Below, piece by piece: positions 62,877 through 64,000 of a stretch of DNA of 64,000 bases. Numbering within the stretch: the first letter of the stretch is position 1; each line of letters starts with the position of its first letter. This stretch comes from JAQBQB01 sp963846925 (GTDB taxonomy: Bacteria; Gemmatimonadota; Gemmatimonadetes; Gemmatimonadales; Gemmatimonadaceae). The notes beneath the pieces are model-generated. The model saw only the letters and a list, made by a program, of their open reading frames with translations. It searched no databases and was not told where the DNA came from. Made by a program: the position numbers and the translations under genes. The stretch lies in NCBI GenBank assembly GCA_963846925.1, contig CAWJXW010000005.1:124001-188000 (forward strand), written 5' to 3'.

Positions 62877-63898
62877 GACCCGCGCCACCGATCGACGAAC
62901 GCAAGCACGTCCCGCACGCCGATCCGCTGCATCCGGTCGAGGCGATTCTCCATGCTGATCGGGTAGCTCTCACCCGGATCGCCATAGGCGTCGACGACCA
63001 GCTCGTGGAAGCGCCGGTAGGGGCCCGTGCGCCTGGGATTCGTGTAGCCCATGAGTGAGATCACCGGCCGGTCGAGCGCGACCGCCATGTGCAGCGGACC
63101 GGTGTCCGGCGAAAGCACCAGGGCCGAGCCGTCGAGGATGCCGACGAGGTTGCGAAGGCCGCTGCCGAGCGCCGACACCAGCGGTGCACGAGCGCGAGCG
63201 CGAATGATCTGCTCAGCGGCAAGCTCGCGCGGTGAGCGTCCGCCGACGAGGACCGGCTGCAAACCGAAATCGAAGTAGAGCGCGTCCGCCGTCTCCGCCC
63301 AGCGCTCGGGGATCCAGTCCTTCTGCGGCTTGCTCGTCGCCACGACGATCGACGCCGCCGGCCGGTCGAACGGGGCGAAGAACGCCCGCTGCGCGGCGCG
63401 TTCGGCGTCCCACGGTCCGAGGTTCCACGCGACCTCGCCGACCGGCACACCGAGCTCCGTGAGGAACTCGAAGTACTGATCCTGCACGTGCTGCGGCTCG
63501 TGCGGAGGAATCTGGCGCGTCGTGAACAGCCAGTTCATGTCGCGCGCGCGCGCGCGGTCGAACCCAAGCTTGACGGGCGCGCGCGTGAACGACGTGACGA
63601 TGCCTGCTTTGAAGTAGACCTGCAGGTCGAGCACCACGTCGAACTCACGTGTCGCCAGCTCGCGGCGCACGTCGAGGAACGCCCGCGCGCCGCGGGCGCG
63701 GTCGAACACGACGATGTCGTCCACGGCCGGGTGGCCGCGCACGAGGCTCATCGGCCCCGGTTGCAGGATCCACGTCACGCGAGCGTCAGGTGCGTGTCGT
63801 TTGAGCGCGTTCAGTACGGGGAGGACGTGTACGGCGTCCCCGACCGCGCTCATCATCACGATGCAGACGCGGTCGAGGCGGGGCGGCGCTTCGGTCAT
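62843..63898 (-). CDS. Glycosyltransferase family 9 (heptosyltransferase-like)
   Basis: A 351-residue GT-B enzyme from ATG 63898 (MTEAPPRLDRVCIVMMSAVG, DAVHVLPVLNALKRH). It has the donor-site motif SPDTGPLHMAVALDRPVISL and LFGPT-like LMGYTNPRRTGPYRRFHE. KPQKDWIPERWAETADAL is typical of LPS heptosyltransferases. It probably adds a sugar to lipopolysaccharide core. The start overlaps the upstream partial gene by four bases. Confidence 0.88.
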   Translation of the reverse strand: MTEAPPRLDRVCIVMMSAVGDAVHVLPVLNALKRHAPDARVTWILQPGPMSLVRGHPAVDDIVVFDRARGARAFLDVRRELATREFDVVLDLQVYFKAGIVTSFTRAPVKLGFDRARARDMNWLFTTRQIPPHEPQHVQDQYFEFLTELGVPVGEVAWNLGPWDAERAAQRAFFAPFDRPAASIVVATSKPQKDWIPERWAETADALYFDFGLQPVLVGGRSPRELAAEQIIRARARAPLVSALGSGLRNLVGILDGSALVLSPDTGPLHMAVALDRPVISLMGYTNPRRTGPYRRFHELVVDAYGDPGESYPISMENRLDRMQRIGVRDVLAFVDRWRGSYAPAVSGPKS

Positions 63899-64000
63899 CG
63901 TCCGGGCAAGACCTCGAGCTCTTCGATCTCGCGGACGATCATCGACGCCGTGATCTCGGTCGGCGCCTTCCGATGCAGCATTCGCCAGACGCCGGCGCCC
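63895..64000 (-). CDS. C-terminal end of an unidentified gene (partial)
   Basis: The last 34 codons run GAGVWRMLHRKAPTEITASM, IVREIEELEVLPGR, then TGA at 63895-63897, overlapping the next ATG (ATGA). The rest is outside the window. I do not recognise the family; the coupling to a heptosyltransferase suggests an LPS-related role. Confidence 0.6.
   Translation of the reverse strand, partial: GAGVWRMLHRKAPTEITASMIVREIEELEVLPGR

Noticed and set aside
1..64000. tRNA, rRNA, insertion sequences, integrases or prophage genes
   Set aside because: None seen on either strand by reading; small RNAs without clear structure could still be missed.

Overview
The window is high-GC, gene-dense DNA, most likely from a Gemmatimonadota chromosome. 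The evidence is the gene content: lipoproteins and outer-membrane proteins, large M1 and S9 peptidases, GlmM-GlmS, and menaquinone-type ubiE/ubiD/ubiA/ubiX genes. Very tight packing with many 4-base ATGA/GTGA overlaps also fits. The phylum is inferred from style and similarity recalled from memory, not from a database search. I see no rRNA, tRNA, CRISPR array, insertion sequence or prophage; this is core chromosome.

Layout. 1-9767: end of atpB, atpE, atpF, atpH (F1Fo ATP synthase), an S9 prolyl-oligopeptidase, a beta-carbonic-anhydrase-like protein, a zinc-ribbon protein (minus strand) and an M1 metallopeptidase. Every one of these genes is split over several frames by single-base indels. 9857-13695: cupin, sugar-nucleotide transferase, ABC exporter pair. 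13735-17310 (minus): M20 peptidase, YbdD, CstA. 17404-20620: lipoprotein, NAD-type isocitrate/isopropylmalate dehydrogenase, phosphoesterase, SprT-like protease. 20630-25667: glutaryl-CoA dehydrogenase, EtfB, EtfA and a membrane ETF:quinone oxidoreductase, a complete acyl-CoA-to-quinone electron route. 25672-26433: a methyltransferase. 26387-30986 (minus): queD, mobA, dacB, moeA and an ETF-beta-lysine-methyltransferase-like gene. 31004-33264 (minus): gpmI and an outer-membrane protein.

33459-43423 (plus): two tandem M15-type peptidases carrying calcium-loop-like insertions, a small helical protein, a YkvA protein, guaB, a secreted protein, an amino-acid permease with terminator, NrnA, Mrp/ApbC and a SAM hydrolase. 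43439-45839 (minus): ECF sigma factor, anti-sigma factor and a bactofilin-like membrane protein. 45994-50304: ubiE-ubiD-ubiA-ubiX and a phosphodiesterase, probably late menaquinone synthesis. 50312-56131 (minus): small protein, UvrC-like nuclease, Fpg, PurD, M48 peptidase, cystathionine synthase/lyase. 56205-64000: HD-GYP regulator, glmM-glmS, an apparently leaderless MarR gene, YceI, dtd, maf, and a glycosyltransferase with the end of one more gene (minus).

The most interesting biology is a possible ETF methylation pair (27 and 22 kb), the paired M15 proteins with dockerin-like loops, a minisatellite family that has entered two reading frames, and a set of hairpins placed at regulatory junctions. 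The dense frameshifts in the first 10 kb look like a sequence-quality problem, because the reconstructable ones follow a simple insertion rule and hit essential genes.
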